DNA of 59,374 bases from SAR86 cluster bacterium (GTDB taxonomy: Bacteria; Pseudomonadota; Gammaproteobacteria; Pseudomonadales; Pseudohongiellaceae): NCBI GenBank assembly GCA_002402175.1, contig NVVJ01000009.1, positions 4,901-64,274 of the forward strand, read 5' to 3'. This document shows, piece after piece, positions 25,600 through 35,371 of the stretch. A program made the position numbers and the translations under genes. Numbering within the stretch: the first letter of the stretch is position 1; each line of letters starts with the position of its first letter. The notes under the pieces are model-generated. The model was not told where the DNA came from. It did not search any database and worked only from the letters and a program-made list of their open reading frames with translations.

Positions 25600-25803
25600 A
25601 TGCGCTATCTTTTAGCAATAGTTTTACCCCCTTTGGCTGTATTTCTCTGTGCCAAGCCAATCCAGGCTATTCTCAATATATTTCTTTGTCTGGCCTTCTG
25701 GGTGCCTGGCATGATACATGCCCTGTTTGTGGTGCACTCGCACCTGGCTGACAAGCGCAATCAGGAGCTAGTCAAAGCTATTAAAGAAACTCATAAATCA
25801 TAA
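25600..25803 (+). CDS. YqaE/Pmp3-family small membrane protein
   Basis: A 67-residue protein with two hydrophobic segments: LLAIVLPPLAVFLCAKPIQAILN and LCLAFWVPGMIHALFVV. The PPLAV and WVPGMIHALFVV patterns are the Pmp3/YqaE signature. Family members help keep membrane potential under salt or stress in yeast and plants; the bacterial role is unclear. The C-terminal charged tail (ADKRNQELVKAIKE) is longer than in minimal members. The ATG at 25600 is preferred over an in-frame TTG six bases earlier. Confidence 0.85.
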   Translation: MRYLLAIVLPPLAVFLCAKPIQAILNIFLCLAFWVPGMIHALFVVHSHLADKRNQELVKAIKETHKS

Positions 25804-25841
25804 CTAATCTTCTCAACGAGTAATCCTGCAGGTTTATCACG

Positions 25842-26522
25842 ATGCATACTATTTACAATTTTTATCCTGCCTTACCAGGTTTACAGAAAAAATTAGCGGC
25901 AGTGACAGTGCTATTTTTACTCTCGGCATGCAGTACGGTTTACTACGAAACCATGGAGCAATTTGGTATCCATAAACGCGACATTCTGGTTGACCGAGTA
26001 GAACAGGCGCGAGATTCACAAGAGGCAGCAAAAGAACAGTTCAGCTCGGCTCTGGAACAGTTCAGCGCCTTGCTAAATTTCAATGGAGGAGACTTGCAGG
26101 AGACATATGAATCCTTGAACAGAGAATTTGAAAAAAGCGAAGAACGGGCTAGCAGCGTCAGCGAACGTATTCGTGCGGTCGAAAGTGTTTCTGCTGATTT
26201 ATTTGAAGAATGGGAAGAAGAGCTGTCTTTGTATACCAGTCAGTCATTGCGTGCCTCCAGCGAATCTTCATTACGATCAACCCGAGTACGGTACGAGCAG
26301 TTAGTCGCTTCAATGCACAGCGCGGAAAACAAAATGACACCAGTTATTAATGCCTTTCGTGATCAGGTTTTGTTTTTGAAACATAATCTAAACTCAAGAG
26401 CGATTGCCTCTTTGCGCACGGAACTAAGCACCATTGAGGATGATATCTCCGAACTCATTCAGGACATGGAGGCCTCTATCGCAGAGTCTAACCGTTTTCT
26501 TTCTGAGCTGGCGATTATCTAA
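25842..26522 (+). CDS. DUF2959-family lipoprotein
   Basis: A 226-residue envelope protein with a lipobox (LFLLSACS, lipidated Cys near residue 30), then MEQFGIHKRDILVDRVEQAR, the DUF2959 signature. The rest is a long, charged, mostly helical region with coiled-coil character (heptad-like Glu/Leu/Ser patterns) up to SRFLSELAII. Its role is unknown. It lies 38 bp after the YqaE-like gene in the same direction and is followed by a strong terminator. Confidence 0.85.
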   Translation: MHTIYNFYPALPGLQKKLAAVTVLFLLSACSTVYYETMEQFGIHKRDILVDRVEQARDSQEAAKEQFSSALEQFSALLNFNGGDLQETYESLNREFEKSEERASSVSERIRAVESVSADLFEEWEEELSLYTSQSLRASSESSLRSTRVRYEQLVASMHSAENKMTPVINAFRDQVLFLKHNLNSRAIASLRTELSTIEDDISELIQDMEASIAESNRFLSELAII

Positions 26523-26552
26523 CAGCTCCTCTTTGCATCAACAAAATACGAC

Positions 26553-26591
26553 AAAAAAAAGCCCCGATAATATTTATTATCGGGGCTTTTT
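26553..26591. terminator. Bidirectional terminator between DUF2959 gene and fusA
   Basis: An 11-bp stem GCCCCGATAAT/ATTATCGGGGC with a short A/T loop is flanked by A8 on the left and T6 on the right. It can end both convergent transcripts. Confidence 0.93.
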
Positions 26592-26607
26592 AAAACAAGC
26601 GTTACAA

Positions 26608-28701
26608 TTACTTCTTGGCTTTAGCTGCCTGTCTTTCTTTCTCAGCTTCTACAACGGTTTCAGAGACTGACTTAGGACATGGCAGGTAATGGGAAAATTC
26701 CATTGAGAACTGACCGCGACCTGATGTCATTGTTCGCAGGCTGCCGATGTAGCCAAACATTTCTGCAAGGGGCACATCTGCTTTAATACGAACACCTGAG
26801 GTGGCAGAGTCCTGATCTTTGATCATGCCGCGACGACGGTTTAAATCACCAATAACATCACCTACGTGATCATCTGGCGTGAACACATCTACTTTCATGA
26901 TGGGTTCGATTAACTGAGGTCCAGCTTTGGGCATTGACTGACGGTAAGCGCCTCTTGATGCAAGCTCAAAAGCTATTGCCGATGAATCCACCGCGTGGAA
27001 ACCACCGTCATATAATTCGATTTCAACGTCGAGTACTGGAAAGCCCGCTATTGGGCCTTTTTCCATCATGCCTCTGAAACCTTTTTCAATAGCCGGGAAG
27101 AATTCTTTCGGTACGTTACCGCCCACAACTGATGAGCTAAATACATAACCGGTACCTGGTTCGCCGGGTTTAATACGGTAATCAATTTTACCAAATTGAC
27201 CAGAACCACCTGACTGTTTCTTGTGTGTATACGAGTCGTCAATTTCCTGAGTAATCGTCTCACGATAAGCTACTTGAGGTGCCCCTACTTCTAATTCAAC
27301 ACCGTAGGTGCGATTTAAAATATCGACTTTAATATCAAGGTGTAGCTCGCCCATTCCTTTAAGAATGGTTTCGCCGGAATCTTCGTCTGTTTCAACTCGA
27401 AAAGAAGGATCTTCTGCTACCATTTTGCCAATCGCAATACTCATTTTTTCAACACTGCTCTTGTCCTTTGGCGATACAGCTATCGAAATAACCGGCTCAG
27501 GGAAGATCATAGGTTCTAGCGTACAAGGATGTTTAGGGTTACATAAAGTGTGGCCTGTTTTCACATTTTTCATGCCAACGATAGCAATGATATCACCGGC
27601 TTGCGCTCTATCAATTTCATTACGGTCATTGGCATGCATTTCTACCATACGACCAATACGCTCAGTTTTACCTGTGTATGAATTTAAAATGGTTTCGCCT
27701 TTGTTTAACACGCCGGAATATACTCGAACAAAGGTCAGGGCGCCAAAGCGGTCATCCATGATTTTGAACGCTAGTGCGCGGAACGGTTCATTTTCATCAA
27801 CCACGGCGACTTCACCATTGGGCTCGCCTTCGTCATCGGTTAAAGGCTGAGGCTTAACTTCAGTTGGGTTCGGCAAGTAATCAACAACTGCATCCAGTAT
27901 CAATTGAATACCTTTGTCTTTAAATGCAGAGCCACAATAAGTAGGGAAGAAGTCTAGTGCGATAGTGCCCTTGCGGATGCAGCGTTTAATGTCGTCTATT
28001 GAAGGCTCGTTGCCGTCTAAATAAGCTTCCATCACGTCGTCATCTTGCTCAACAGCCGTTTCAATCAGTTTTTCACGGTATTCTTCTACCAGATCAACCA
28101 TGTCTTCGGGCACATCGCCAATTTCGAATTTTTCCGGGTTACCTGGGTCAGGCCATACATGTGATTTACGGGTTAGCAGGTCAACAATACCTATAAAGTC
28201 ATCTTCGCGGCCGATGGGTAAAACCATAACCAGGGGGTTTGCACCGAGGACGGTTTCGACCTGGCCAACAACTTTAAGGAAATCTGCACCTATGCGGTCT
28301 AGCTTATTAACGAAGATAATGCGCGCCACTTCTGAGTCATTGGCATAGCGCCAGTTAGTCTCTGACTGAGGCTCAACACCGCCTGAGCCACAAAACACAC
28401 CTACGCCGCCGTCCAGTACTTTAAGTGAACGGTACACTTCAATCGTGAAATCAACGTGACCCGGGGTATCAATGATATTGAAACGGTGATCTTTCCAGTA
28501 ACAGGTTGTCGCAGCAGACTGAATAGTGATGCCTCGCTCTTTTTCCTGATCCATGAAGTCTGTTGTTGCGGCACCATCATGCACTTCACCGGTTTTATGA
28601 ATTTTACCGGTTAGTTTAAGAATGCGCTCTGTAGTCGTGGTTTTGCCAGCATCAACGTGGGCGAAGATACCTATGTTTCTATATAGTGATAAATCAGTCA
28701 T
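26608..28701 (-). CDS. fusA: Elongation factor G (stand-alone copy)
   Basis: Ribosomal translocase GTPase of 697 residues. The G1 motif AHVDAGKT is at 14-21, with DTPGHVDFT (G3) and [10 protein letters not shown] (G4) following. Domains II to V are complete through [17 protein letters not shown]. It lacks rpsL, rpsG and tuf neighbours, so it is not the str-operon gene; many gammaproteobacteria carry such a second EF-G (often called fusA2 or fusB), possibly specialised for recycling or stress. The ATG at 28701 matches family N-termini; a TTG 12 bases upstream is in frame. Confidence 0.93.
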   Translation of the reverse strand: MTDLSLYRNIGIFAHVDAGKTTTTERILKLTGKIHKTGEVHDGAATTDFMDQEKERGITIQSAATTCYWKDHRFNIIDTPGHVDFTIEVYRSLKVLDGGVGVFCGSGGVEPQSETNWRYANDSEVARIIFVNKLDRIGADFLKVVGQVETVLGANPLVMVLPIGREDDFIGIVDLLTRKSHVWPDPGNPEKFEIGDVPEDMVDLVEEYREKLIETAVEQDDDVMEAYLDGNEPSIDDIKRCIRKGTIALDFFPTYCGSAFKDKGIQLILDAVVDYLPNPTEVKPQPLTDDEGEPNGEVAVVDENEPFRALAFKIMDDRFGALTFVRVYSGVLNKGETILNSYTGKTERIGRMVEMHANDRNEIDRAQAGDIIAIVGMKNVKTGHTLCNPKHPCTLEPMIFPEPVISIAVSPKDKSSVEKMSIAIGKMVAEDPSFRVETDEDSGETILKGMGELHLDIKVDILNRTYGVELEVGAPQVAYRETITQEIDDSYTHKKQSGGSGQFGKIDYRIKPGEPGTGYVFSSSVVGGNVPKEFFPAIEKGFRGMMEKGPIAGFPVLDVEIELYDGGFHAVDSSAIAFELASRGAYRQSMPKAGPQLIEPIMKVDVFTPDDHVGDVIGDLNRRRGMIKDQDSATSGVRIKADVPLAEMFGYIGSLRTMTSGRGQFSMEFSHYLPCPKSVSETVVEAEKERQAAKAKK

Positions 28702-28964
28702 TGTGCTGCTCAAGGGTTAGTTGGTTGTATAGGTGGAAAAACGGTGCGGCATGATACTAGATTTTTACATGGGAACGCGAGGGGAACATGAGGGTAGAGC
28801 CAACGTAATATTGGAAATGGCTCAAAATATGTACGATATTGGGTTCGTATACTAGGCAAAAGAGGCTGTTTAGGCCTCGGAACGCACGTTATATTAAAAA
28901 TAATCCATTATAGATCAATAGGTTAGTCTGCTTTGGGGGGGGATATCACAGGCCCTAGCCCTAT

Positions 28965-29462
28965 TTATCCAGCTTTGCCTTTATACAGGACCTCGGCCTC
29001 ATCATTTTTGTGGTATTTGCTTTGTAGCGCGGATAAAAAATTTCTTAAAATCTGATCTTTGCATGCTCGGTACTGTCGAGTTTTAGGCTTTCGAAAAAAA
29101 GCACTGAGTTCATGCTTGCTAATTCTAAAGTCGACCAGGGAAAACAGCGATAAAATATCCTCAGCTTTCAGACCAAAAGCGATTCTGAGTTTTATGAAAA
29201 TCATATTATTATTTAAGCGTTTTTCAGGCTGTGGTTGCTCGCCCTCACGTTTACCGCGCTTCTCAATAATTAATCCATTGAGGAAAGCAGCTAACAAAGT
29301 ATCACTGCATTCCTCGAAATCAGGATCATCATCTTTCTTCAATAAGGTACATAATTGTTCTCGTGATACTTGCTGATCTACATGAGCAAATGTATTGATC
29401 ATGGCAGAATCATCAAAGCTCAGTATGTAGCGGATACGGCGCAGGCAGTCATTATTGGTCAT
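28965..29462 (-). CDS. DUF1456 family protein (YehS-like)
   Basis: A 166-residue cytoplasmic protein with two similar halves typical of DUF1456: NDCLRRIRYILSFDDSAMIN...LLKKDDDPDFEECSDTLLAAFLNGLI and KLRIAFGLKAEDILSLFSL...LSAFFRKPKTRQYRACKDQILRNFL, separated by the conserved EKRGKREG and NNNM linkers. E. coli YehS has the same layout. The role is unknown. The ATG at 29462 overlaps the end of the upstream S1/S4-domain gene by 11 bp, so the two are translationally coupled and may act together in RNA or ribosome metabolism (inference). Confidence 0.88.
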   Translation of the reverse strand: MTNNDCLRRIRYILSFDDSAMINTFAHVDQQVSREQLCTLLKKDDDPDFEECSDTLLAAFLNGLIIEKRGKREGEQPQPEKRLNNNMIFIKLRIAFGLKAEDILSLFSLVDFRISKHELSAFFRKPKTRQYRACKDQILRNFLSALQSKYHKNDEAEVLYKGKAG

Positions 29463-30576
29463 CTTTATTCTCGAGTTGTAGCCGAATTCTTTCAGCACCG
29501 ATTTCAATCACATCACCAGACATGATTTTTTTCCTTTTCTGCGTTTCAACCTTGCCATTGAGCAACACCAACCCATCAGCGATCATGGTTTTTGCTTCGC
29601 CTCCGCTGCCGACCAGACCTTCAAACTTTAAAATTTTGTAAAGCTCAATAGGCTCTCGGTTAAGGTTTGCAATCCTTTCATGCTTATTGGTAGCACTGTC
29701 AGGAGTATTGTCTGGCGCAATACTTTCAGCAGCCGGCTCAAGCTCTTGCAATAAGCGAATGCCGTTGTCCTCTATAGTGATGATTTGTTGTCGATATAAA
29801 CTGCCAATGGATTTTTTAAATGCCCCTTTACTCATGCCAAGTACTCTAGCAATAGTCTGCGGATCGGATTTGTCATGCAGCGCTACAAAACCATTTTCCT
29901 TGCCCAGTAAATCTATAATAGCTTTCGTGTATTTATCACGTGATTCCTTTCCAACCTGAAGGGTTAAATCAATTTTCCCATCAGGCCTGACATGTTTGAT
30001 ATAGCCCGAAATACTTTGTCCAAAACTCAAACGCTGAAATACATCGTTCGCATATAACACACCCCAGTGACTATGGTTAATGATGGCCTTGAAACCCAAA
30101 TCGGTGCTATTGGCGATAATCAAATCGACGGATTGGCCGTTTTTGAAATCGTGTGCCTTGTCATCATCCAGGACTTTATCAATTTTGGAGGTGGCAGTGA
30201 TGCGCCCATCGATTTTGTCCAGATACAAATACACCAGATAGGAATGGCCTTCGTGCATCGGGCGATGTTGCTCAGCAAAGGGCGCAAGCACATCTTTTGG
30301 CAAACCCCAATCCAGAAAGGCACCAATTTCAGTGGTGGCAGCAACGCTCAAATAGGCAAATTCACCAACACGGGCTTTTGGCTTTTTAGTGGTGGCCACG
30401 AGTATGTCAGCTGCGTTGCGGTAGAGGAATACTTCTACAGAATCTCCAACTAACAGGCTTTTGTTGTCTATGCCCTTGGGAAGCAGAGCGTCGCCCAATT
30501 CTTTGGCGGCCAGGATAAAGCCGGCCTCTACGATTTGGCTGACAGTTAAGGTGTAAAATTGGTCGACTTTGATCAT
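29452..30576 (-). CDS. CvfB-like S1 RNA-binding protein fused to a YbcJ-like S4 domain
   Basis: The first ~280 residues are CvfB/YitL-like: VSQIVEAGFILAAKELGDALLPKG, the repeated S1-type barrels (GAFLDWGLPKDVLAPFAEQ, DLGFKAIINHSHWGVLYANDVF, GYIKHVRPDGKIDLTLQ) and a winged-helix-like part (RVLGMSKGAFKKSIGSLYR). After a low-complexity linker (about 282-308) the C-terminus (about 310-368) is an S4 domain of the YbcJ/RlbA type: ELYKILKFEGLVGSGGEAK and GLVLLNGKVETQKRKKI. I know these two as separate proteins, so the fusion is notable. RNA binding is predicted; targets are unknown. Confidence 0.88.
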   Translation of the reverse strand: MIKVDQFYTLTVSQIVEAGFILAAKELGDALLPKGIDNKSLLVGDSVEVFLYRNAADILVATTKKPKARVGEFAYLSVAATTEIGAFLDWGLPKDVLAPFAEQHRPMHEGHSYLVYLYLDKIDGRITATSKIDKVLDDDKAHDFKNGQSVDLIIANSTDLGFKAIINHSHWGVLYANDVFQRLSFGQSISGYIKHVRPDGKIDLTLQVGKESRDKYTKAIIDLLGKENGFVALHDKSDPQTIARVLGMSKGAFKKSIGSLYRQQIITIEDNGIRLLQELEPAAESIAPDNTPDSATNKHERIANLNREPIELYKILKFEGLVGSGGEAKTMIADGLVLLNGKVETQKRKKIMSGDVIEIGAERIRLQLENKDDQ

Positions 30577-30646
30577 GTGCTAATGATTCTTGAAATGGAG
30601 TGGGCGGCAATTGTACAGTATGTGCGCCAGAATACTTGGGGAATAG

Positions 30647-30681
30647 AGGTTAACTACACAACTTCAGCTTGAATTTTGCGG
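30647..30681 (-). pseudogene. Short sequence resembling the 3' end of dxs
   Basis: About 35 bp closely match the last bases of dxs at 33317-33352, differing by a few substitutions and one indel. On the minus strand it encodes RKIQAEVV and a stop, against CKIQSEAV and a stop in Dxs. It has no upstream continuation and is too short to be more than a remnant; chance similarity is not fully excluded. Confidence 0.45.
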
Positions 30682-30714
30682 AACGTTGGAATTAATTTGG
30701 ACTTTTAGGTGATT

Positions 30715-30790
30715 TTGCAACCCATGCGCAGCCAACACAGTAATCGATTCAACTAACTGGGGCTGAATCTGCTTGTATCGTGATAAGGCT
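30715..30790 (+). pseudogene. Decayed fragment of a PEP-CTERM gene
   Basis: This ~76-bp stretch aligns without gaps to 25351-25426 in the PEP-CTERM gene (shared cores include CCAACTAACTGGGG-like and TGTATCGTGAT sequence) at roughly four of five positions. Its reading frame is interrupted by stops. It lies in the 227-bp gap between the S1/S4 protein gene and the M1 peptidase gene, next to the dxs-like remnant. Apart from these remnants and the promoter space, nothing is seen in the gap. Confidence 0.7.
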
Positions 30791-30803
30791 TGCATGGGGA
30801 AGA

Positions 30804-32432
30804 TCAGAAATTTTTGATTTCAGATTCAATATAAAAATTTCGATTCACATCAAACGATTCTATCTCTGCACCGAAATTCAGTGTTTTCTGTTCTACAGTG
30901 GGAGTTAGCCGAACTTCTTTCCCATTAATTGTGACATCAATAGGCATTGCAAAACCACTGACAATTTCGGTGTATTGGTACGACAGTTCATTCTCATTAA
31001 TCGCATATCGCAAAATTGGTAACTGAGAAGCCCGTAAATATTGATCAAATACTGCGCTTAAATCAAAGCCGGCGGCCGTGGAAATAAAAGACTCCACTTG
31101 CTGCGTTGTTACTGTCTGGTGCCAGAAATATTGATTTAGTTCTTTCAGTATACCTCTCCATTTTTCATCGTCACCAATGATGTGGCGAATCGTGTGCAAC
31201 ATGTTCCCTGCTTTGTAATACATGTCAGTAGAGCTATTCTCTTGTGATCCGCTAGTGATAATTGGATCTTTGTTTAGGACATTGTGTCGACTACCAATCA
31301 CGTAGTCCTCACTATCGTGCTTACCAAACCAATATTCAACAAATAGATTTTCAGAATAATTAGTGAAGCCTTCATGTATCCACAGATGTTTATTATCTAT
31401 CGCGGAAATATTGTTTCCGAACCATTCATGACCAGACTCATGTACGATAATAAAATCGAATTTCATTCCAATGCCCGTATCACTAACGTCACGCCCGCGA
31501 TAACCATTTTGAAACCAGTTGCCATAAGTTACGGCGCTCTGGTGCTCCATTCCCGCATAAGAAACGGCAACCAGTTTGTAGCCGTCTTCATAAAACGGGT
31601 ATTTTCCAAACCAGTACTCAAAGGCCTCGAGCATACGTGGGACTTCAGCAAACTGGTTTTCTGCAACTTGTTTTTGGTGTGCCAATACCCAATAGTCCAG
31701 ATCGAGAGGGCCATCAACGCCCTGATAGGTTTCTGAGAAATTTACATAATTACCAATATTGACGCTGACACCATAATTGTTTATGGGATTAACAAGCTCC
31801 CAATGAAAGGTTTTAGTATTGGAATCTTCATTATGTTCTGTATGTTTCAATCGTCCATTAGACACGGCGCTAAGATTGTCGGGCACTGTAATCGCGATTT
31901 GCATGCCCAGGTCGGGTTCATCGTAGCCATGATCTTTATTTGGCCACCAGACACTGGCACCAATACCTTGGGCAGTGGTCACAATAAAATCATTCCCCAA
32001 GTCGTCATGGCCCCAGGTGACACCCCCTTCCCAGGGCGGATTCACACTTTCTTTGGGAATGCCTTCGTAGGCAATAACAATTGACCCTTCAAGCCCTGCG
32101 GCTATCTCACTCTCGAAATGCAAGAAGTACACATTGCCCTCTCGGTCGAATATCAATTCCGAATCACCGAAACTTACCTTTGTAATTGCAAGCGGTGGCT
32201 GCAAATCGATTTGCATTGTTGATCCCGCTTTTAGTGCCTTGAAGCGTATTTCGTTAGAGCCTCTTATGAATTTTTCCTGAGGATCAAATTCAACAGCCAA
32301 ACGGTAGTGCAATACATCCCACCATTCGCGATCTGGAGTAATCGTGTTACGCAGCATATCCTGCCTGTTCTCATAGCCTGTAGTACATGCCGCAAGGACC
32401 AATAGACTCAGTAGTAGAGTGAGGGTTCGCAT
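30804..32432 (-). CDS. M1-family metallopeptidase, lipoprotein
   Basis: Gluzincin aminopeptidase-like protein of 542 residues anchored by a lipobox (LLVLAAC, Cys16). The zinc site is HESGH (331-335) with the third ligand E354 in WIHEGF, the correct 18-residue spacing. The exopeptidase substrate motif is GMEHQ (294-298) in place of the usual GAMEN. The N-terminal beta-sandwich starts near residue 40 (HYRLAVEFDPQEKFIRGSNEIRF). It should trim peptides in the periplasm or at the outer membrane. It is shorter than PepN because it lacks the large C-terminal helical domain. GGAAA precedes the ATG. Confidence 0.92.
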   Translation of the reverse strand: MRTLTLLLSLLVLAACTTGYENRQDMLRNTITPDREWWDVLHYRLAVEFDPQEKFIRGSNEIRFKALKAGSTMQIDLQPPLAITKVSFGDSELIFDREGNVYFLHFESEIAAGLEGSIVIAYEGIPKESVNPPWEGGVTWGHDDLGNDFIVTTAQGIGASVWWPNKDHGYDEPDLGMQIAITVPDNLSAVSNGRLKHTEHNEDSNTKTFHWELVNPINNYGVSVNIGNYVNFSETYQGVDGPLDLDYWVLAHQKQVAENQFAEVPRMLEAFEYWFGKYPFYEDGYKLVAVSYAGMEHQSAVTYGNWFQNGYRGRDVSDTGIGMKFDFIIVHESGHEWFGNNISAIDNKHLWIHEGFTNYSENLFVEYWFGKHDSEDYVIGSRHNVLNKDPIITSGSQENSSTDMYYKAGNMLHTIRHIIGDDEKWRGILKELNQYFWHQTVTTQQVESFISTAAGFDLSAVFDQYLRASQLPILRYAINENELSYQYTEIVSGFAMPIDVTINGKEVRLTPTVEQKTLNFGAEIESFDVNRNFYIESEIKNF

Positions 32433-32590
32433 GGTATTTCCGCTTAAACTTAGTTGACTGAAATTGTTGCTTATAGGTAGAACAAAAGCTACTTTTTTCG
32501 ATGGGGTTAGAAGGGGTGGTTTAGCAATGAACAGATTGCTGGGGAAGTTCTGTCAGCACTCACTGCCGATAGTTTGTTACTATCTGTATT

Positions 32591-33277
32591 GTGAAAACGA
32601 CGACTCTACATTTTTATTTCGATTATCTTTCGCCATTTGCTTATTTCGCCTGGCGACGCATAGGGACGTTATGTGAAAAATACGAGCTGGAGCTCAAAGC
32701 TCATCCTGTAGTTTTTGGCAAACTACTCGATCATTGGGGCCAGCTTGGACCTGCTGAAATTGCACCGAAAAGGCAATGGGTTGCGCGTTACTGCCAGCGC
32801 TATGCCAGTTTGAACGGTTTTAATTACGACCCACCCAAGTTTCACCCTTTCAATCCCCTGGCTGCGCTACGCATGTCGCTACCAGATGTTTCTGGTTCAA
32901 ATCAGTTTAGGGTAATCCAATCACTCTTCGATGCAGGATGGACTGAGGGCGAAGATTTAGGTGATGCAAATAATCTGATCGCTGTCCTGCGACGAGCCGA
33001 AGTGGACTGCGAGAGCTATGTGGAGAAAATAGCCGAGCCACGGATTAAGCAGGCGTTAATCACTGAAACTAGCAGTGCCATCGAGAAAGGGGTCTTCGGA
33101 ATACCAACCATAATCGTTAAGGATCAATTGTTTTGGGGCAACGACCAATTCCAGCACATCGAATTGTTGCTCGAGGGTAAAGACCCAATACAGAATGAGA
33201 AGTTAAAGAAAATAGAATCAAGAGCTCGGGGTATCGATCGAAAAATTATAACCGGGATCAAGGGGAGTGATTCCTGA
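32591..33277 (+). CDS. DsbA-family protein, 2-hydroxychromene-2-carboxylate isomerase-like
   Basis: Kappa-class GST/HCCA isomerase-like thioredoxin-fold protein of 228 residues. The start FYFDYLSPFAYFAWRR carries the active-site Ser in the SPF motif where DsbA has CxxC, followed by a helical insertion with FNPLAALR and the C-terminal FGIPTIIVKDQLFWGNDQ with the cis-proline (IPT). It is cytoplasmic with no signal peptide. The start codon is GTG. Members isomerise aromatic intermediates with glutathione, but no aromatic pathway is adjacent, so the substrate is unknown. It is convergent with dxs. Confidence 0.88.
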   Translation: MKTTTLHFYFDYLSPFAYFAWRRIGTLCEKYELELKAHPVVFGKLLDHWGQLGPAEIAPKRQWVARYCQRYASLNGFNYDPPKFHPFNPLAALRMSLPDVSGSNQFRVIQSLFDAGWTEGEDLGDANNLIAVLRRAEVDCESYVEKIAEPRIKQALITETSSAIEKGVFGIPTIIVKDQLFWGNDQFQHIELLLEGKDPIQNEKLKKIESRARGIDRKIITGIKGSDS

Positions 33278-33323
33278 ATAGTTAATTTGCACCCACCAAG
33301 GGAAAAGCGGTGGACAGGTTTAA

Positions 33324-35270
33324 CTACACAGCTTCAGATTGAATCTTGCAGTCTTTAAGCTTTTTCTTGATAGATATGATTATGTTTTCGCTGCTCAGAT
33401 TTGCTGCAGCTAGCATTTCTGAAACTTTTCCGTGTTCAAGAAATTCGTCAGGTAGACCAAGGTTCAAAACAGGAATTTGATAATTTTCCTGTAATAAATA
33501 CTCGTTAACCGCCGACCCCGCACCTCCTTGTAGCGCATTCTCTTCTATTGTAACGATGAGCTGATGCTCGGTTGCCATGTCACCAATCAGCTCTTCGTCC
33601 AATGGTTTTACAAAGCGCATATCAACAACGGTAGCATTCAGTGACTCGGCAGCCGCTAATGCGGGTACTACCATGCTGCCAAAAGCAAGAATGGCAATAG
33701 ACTGTCCGCGACGCCTAATTACCGCTTTACCAATAGGCACTGAATCCAGATTATGCTCAACCTCAGCACCTGATCCTTTTCCGCGTGGATACCTTACCGC
33801 CGAAGGCCCCTGATAATGATAGCCAGTTGAAAGTAACTTGTGAGTTTCATTTTCATCACTGGGTGTCATAACAATCATATTAGGAATGCAACGCAAAAAG
33901 CTAAGGTCGAAACTGCCGGCGTGAGTCGGGCCATCTTCACCAACAAGGCCGGCACGATCAATTGCAAACAAAACATTTAGATTTTGTAGAGCAACATCAT
34001 GTATCAACTGATCGTAGGCTCTTTGCAGAAAGGTTGAATAAATTGCCACCACAGGTTTGAGTCCGTCGCAGGCCATGCCAGCGGCAAAAGTCACAGCATG
34101 TTGTTCGGCGATAGCGACGTCGTGAAATCTATCAGGGTATTGTTTGGCAAAGTCCTTCATGCCCGAGCCCTCTCCCATAGCAGGGGTGATGCCCACTACA
34201 AGATCGTCAGCCTCTGCAAGCTCGCATAACCAATTCCCAAAAACTTGCGAATAACTCAGTGCTGGTTTTGTTGCAGTCGGCACTGGCTTTTTGCTTGCCT
34301 GTGTTTGGGTGCTATTTTCGGCTACCTTAATCTTGGCTGAGGCATCGATTTTGCTCAGTGCGTGCATGCCATAGGGATCATTCTCTGACTCCGAATAGCC
34401 TTTACCTTTTTGTGTGACAACATGAAGTAGCTGAGGGCCACTTAGAGTCTTTATGTTGTTGAGAATTTCCACCAGGCCAGCGACATCGTGCCCATCGATA
34501 AGGCCAATATAATTAAAGCCGATTTCCTCGAACAAGGTGCCAGGTGACACCATTCCTTTCATGTATTCTTCGGCGCGGTGAACGGCTTTTGCCGCGGGCG
34601 GAATTTTTGACAGCATGCGCTTGCCGCCCGTGCGAATAAAGTTATAGGGCTTGCTAGCCCACATGCGTGCAAAATAACTGGAAAGACCGCCAACATTGTT
34701 TGATATAGACATATTGTTATCATTGAGAATAACAAGAATATTGTCGTGGAGATGTCCGGCGTGGTTCAAGGCTTCAAATGCCATGCCGGCGGTCATGGCT
34801 CCGTCTCCTATGACCGCAATATTATGATTCTCTCGATTTTGTAGCCGTGCTGCTACCATCATGCCTAGGGCGGCACTAATGGACGTGCTCGAATGGCCAA
34901 CACCAAAGGCATCAAATTCACTCTCGTTCCTGTTTGGAAAAGCGGCTAGACCACCTGCCTGACGCATACTCAGCATTTGGTCACGACGACCGGTAAGAAT
35001 TTTGTGAGGATAGGCCTGATGACCTACATCCCAAACTAGTCGATCATCGGGTGTATCAAAAACATAATGTAGAGCAATAGTGAGTTCCACCACACCCAGG
35101 CCGGCTCCAAAATGGCCGCCGGTTTGGCCTACTGAATACAAAAGAAACAACCGTAATTCTTCGGCGAGCGCAGAGAGCTGGTTCACTTCAAGTAGTTTTA
35201 GATCAGCCGGGCTGTCTACTGTATCCAGTAGCGGGGTGTCCGGTCGATTGGCTGGTATTTCATTAAGCAT
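33324..35270 (-). CDS. dxs: 1-deoxy-D-xylulose-5-phosphate synthase
   Basis: Thiamine diphosphate enzyme joining pyruvate and glyceraldehyde 3-phosphate, the first step of the MEP isoprenoid pathway. Conserved features include [29 protein letters not shown], the ThDP motif [15 protein letters not shown]...[22 protein letters not shown] and PSDENE. The 648-residue length is normal, with a low-complexity stretch around 320-335. It lies 101 bp after ispA in the classical xseB-ispA-dxs order. Confidence 0.98.
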   Translation of the reverse strand: MLNEIPANRPDTPLLDTVDSPADLKLLEVNQLSALAEELRLFLLYSVGQTGGHFGAGLGVVELTIALHYVFDTPDDRLVWDVGHQAYPHKILTGRRDQMLSMRQAGGLAAFPNRNESEFDAFGVGHSSTSISAALGMMVAARLQNRENHNIAVIGDGAMTAGMAFEALNHAGHLHDNILVILNDNNMSISNNVGGLSSYFARMWASKPYNFIRTGGKRMLSKIPPAAKAVHRAEEYMKGMVSPGTLFEEIGFNYIGLIDGHDVAGLVEILNNIKTLSGPQLLHVVTQKGKGYSESENDPYGMHALSKIDASAKIKVAENSTQTQASKKPVPTATKPALSYSQVFGNWLCELAEADDLVVGITPAMGEGSGMKDFAKQYPDRFHDVAIAEQHAVTFAAGMACDGLKPVVAIYSTFLQRAYDQLIHDVALQNLNVLFAIDRAGLVGEDGPTHAGSFDLSFLRCIPNMIVMTPSDENETHKLLSTGYHYQGPSAVRYPRGKGSGAEVEHNLDSVPIGKAVIRRRGQSIAILAFGSMVVPALAAAESLNATVVDMRFVKPLDEELIGDMATEHQLIVTIEENALQGGAGSAVNEYLLQENYQIPVLNLGLPDEFLEHGKVSEMLAAANLSSENIIISIKKKLKDCKIQSEAV

Positions 35271-35371
35271 TTGTGTATTTCAACTCCAGAGCCAGTTGTT
35301 TTCAACTGTAATTATATATCCGGCTCTATATTATTGGCGTGTAAGCTGGTGCGATGTTGCTTTGTATCCGT

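Noticed and set aside
28714..28964. Possible small gene or RNA between fusA and the DUF1456 gene
   Set aside because: Only a 5-bp GAGGC/GCCTC stem and a G8 run were seen; no coding frame, promoter or known RNA motif.
33280..33320. CCACC/GGTGG hairpin between the DsbA-like gene and dxs
   Set aside because: Only 5 bp of stem and no T-run, so not supported as a terminator.
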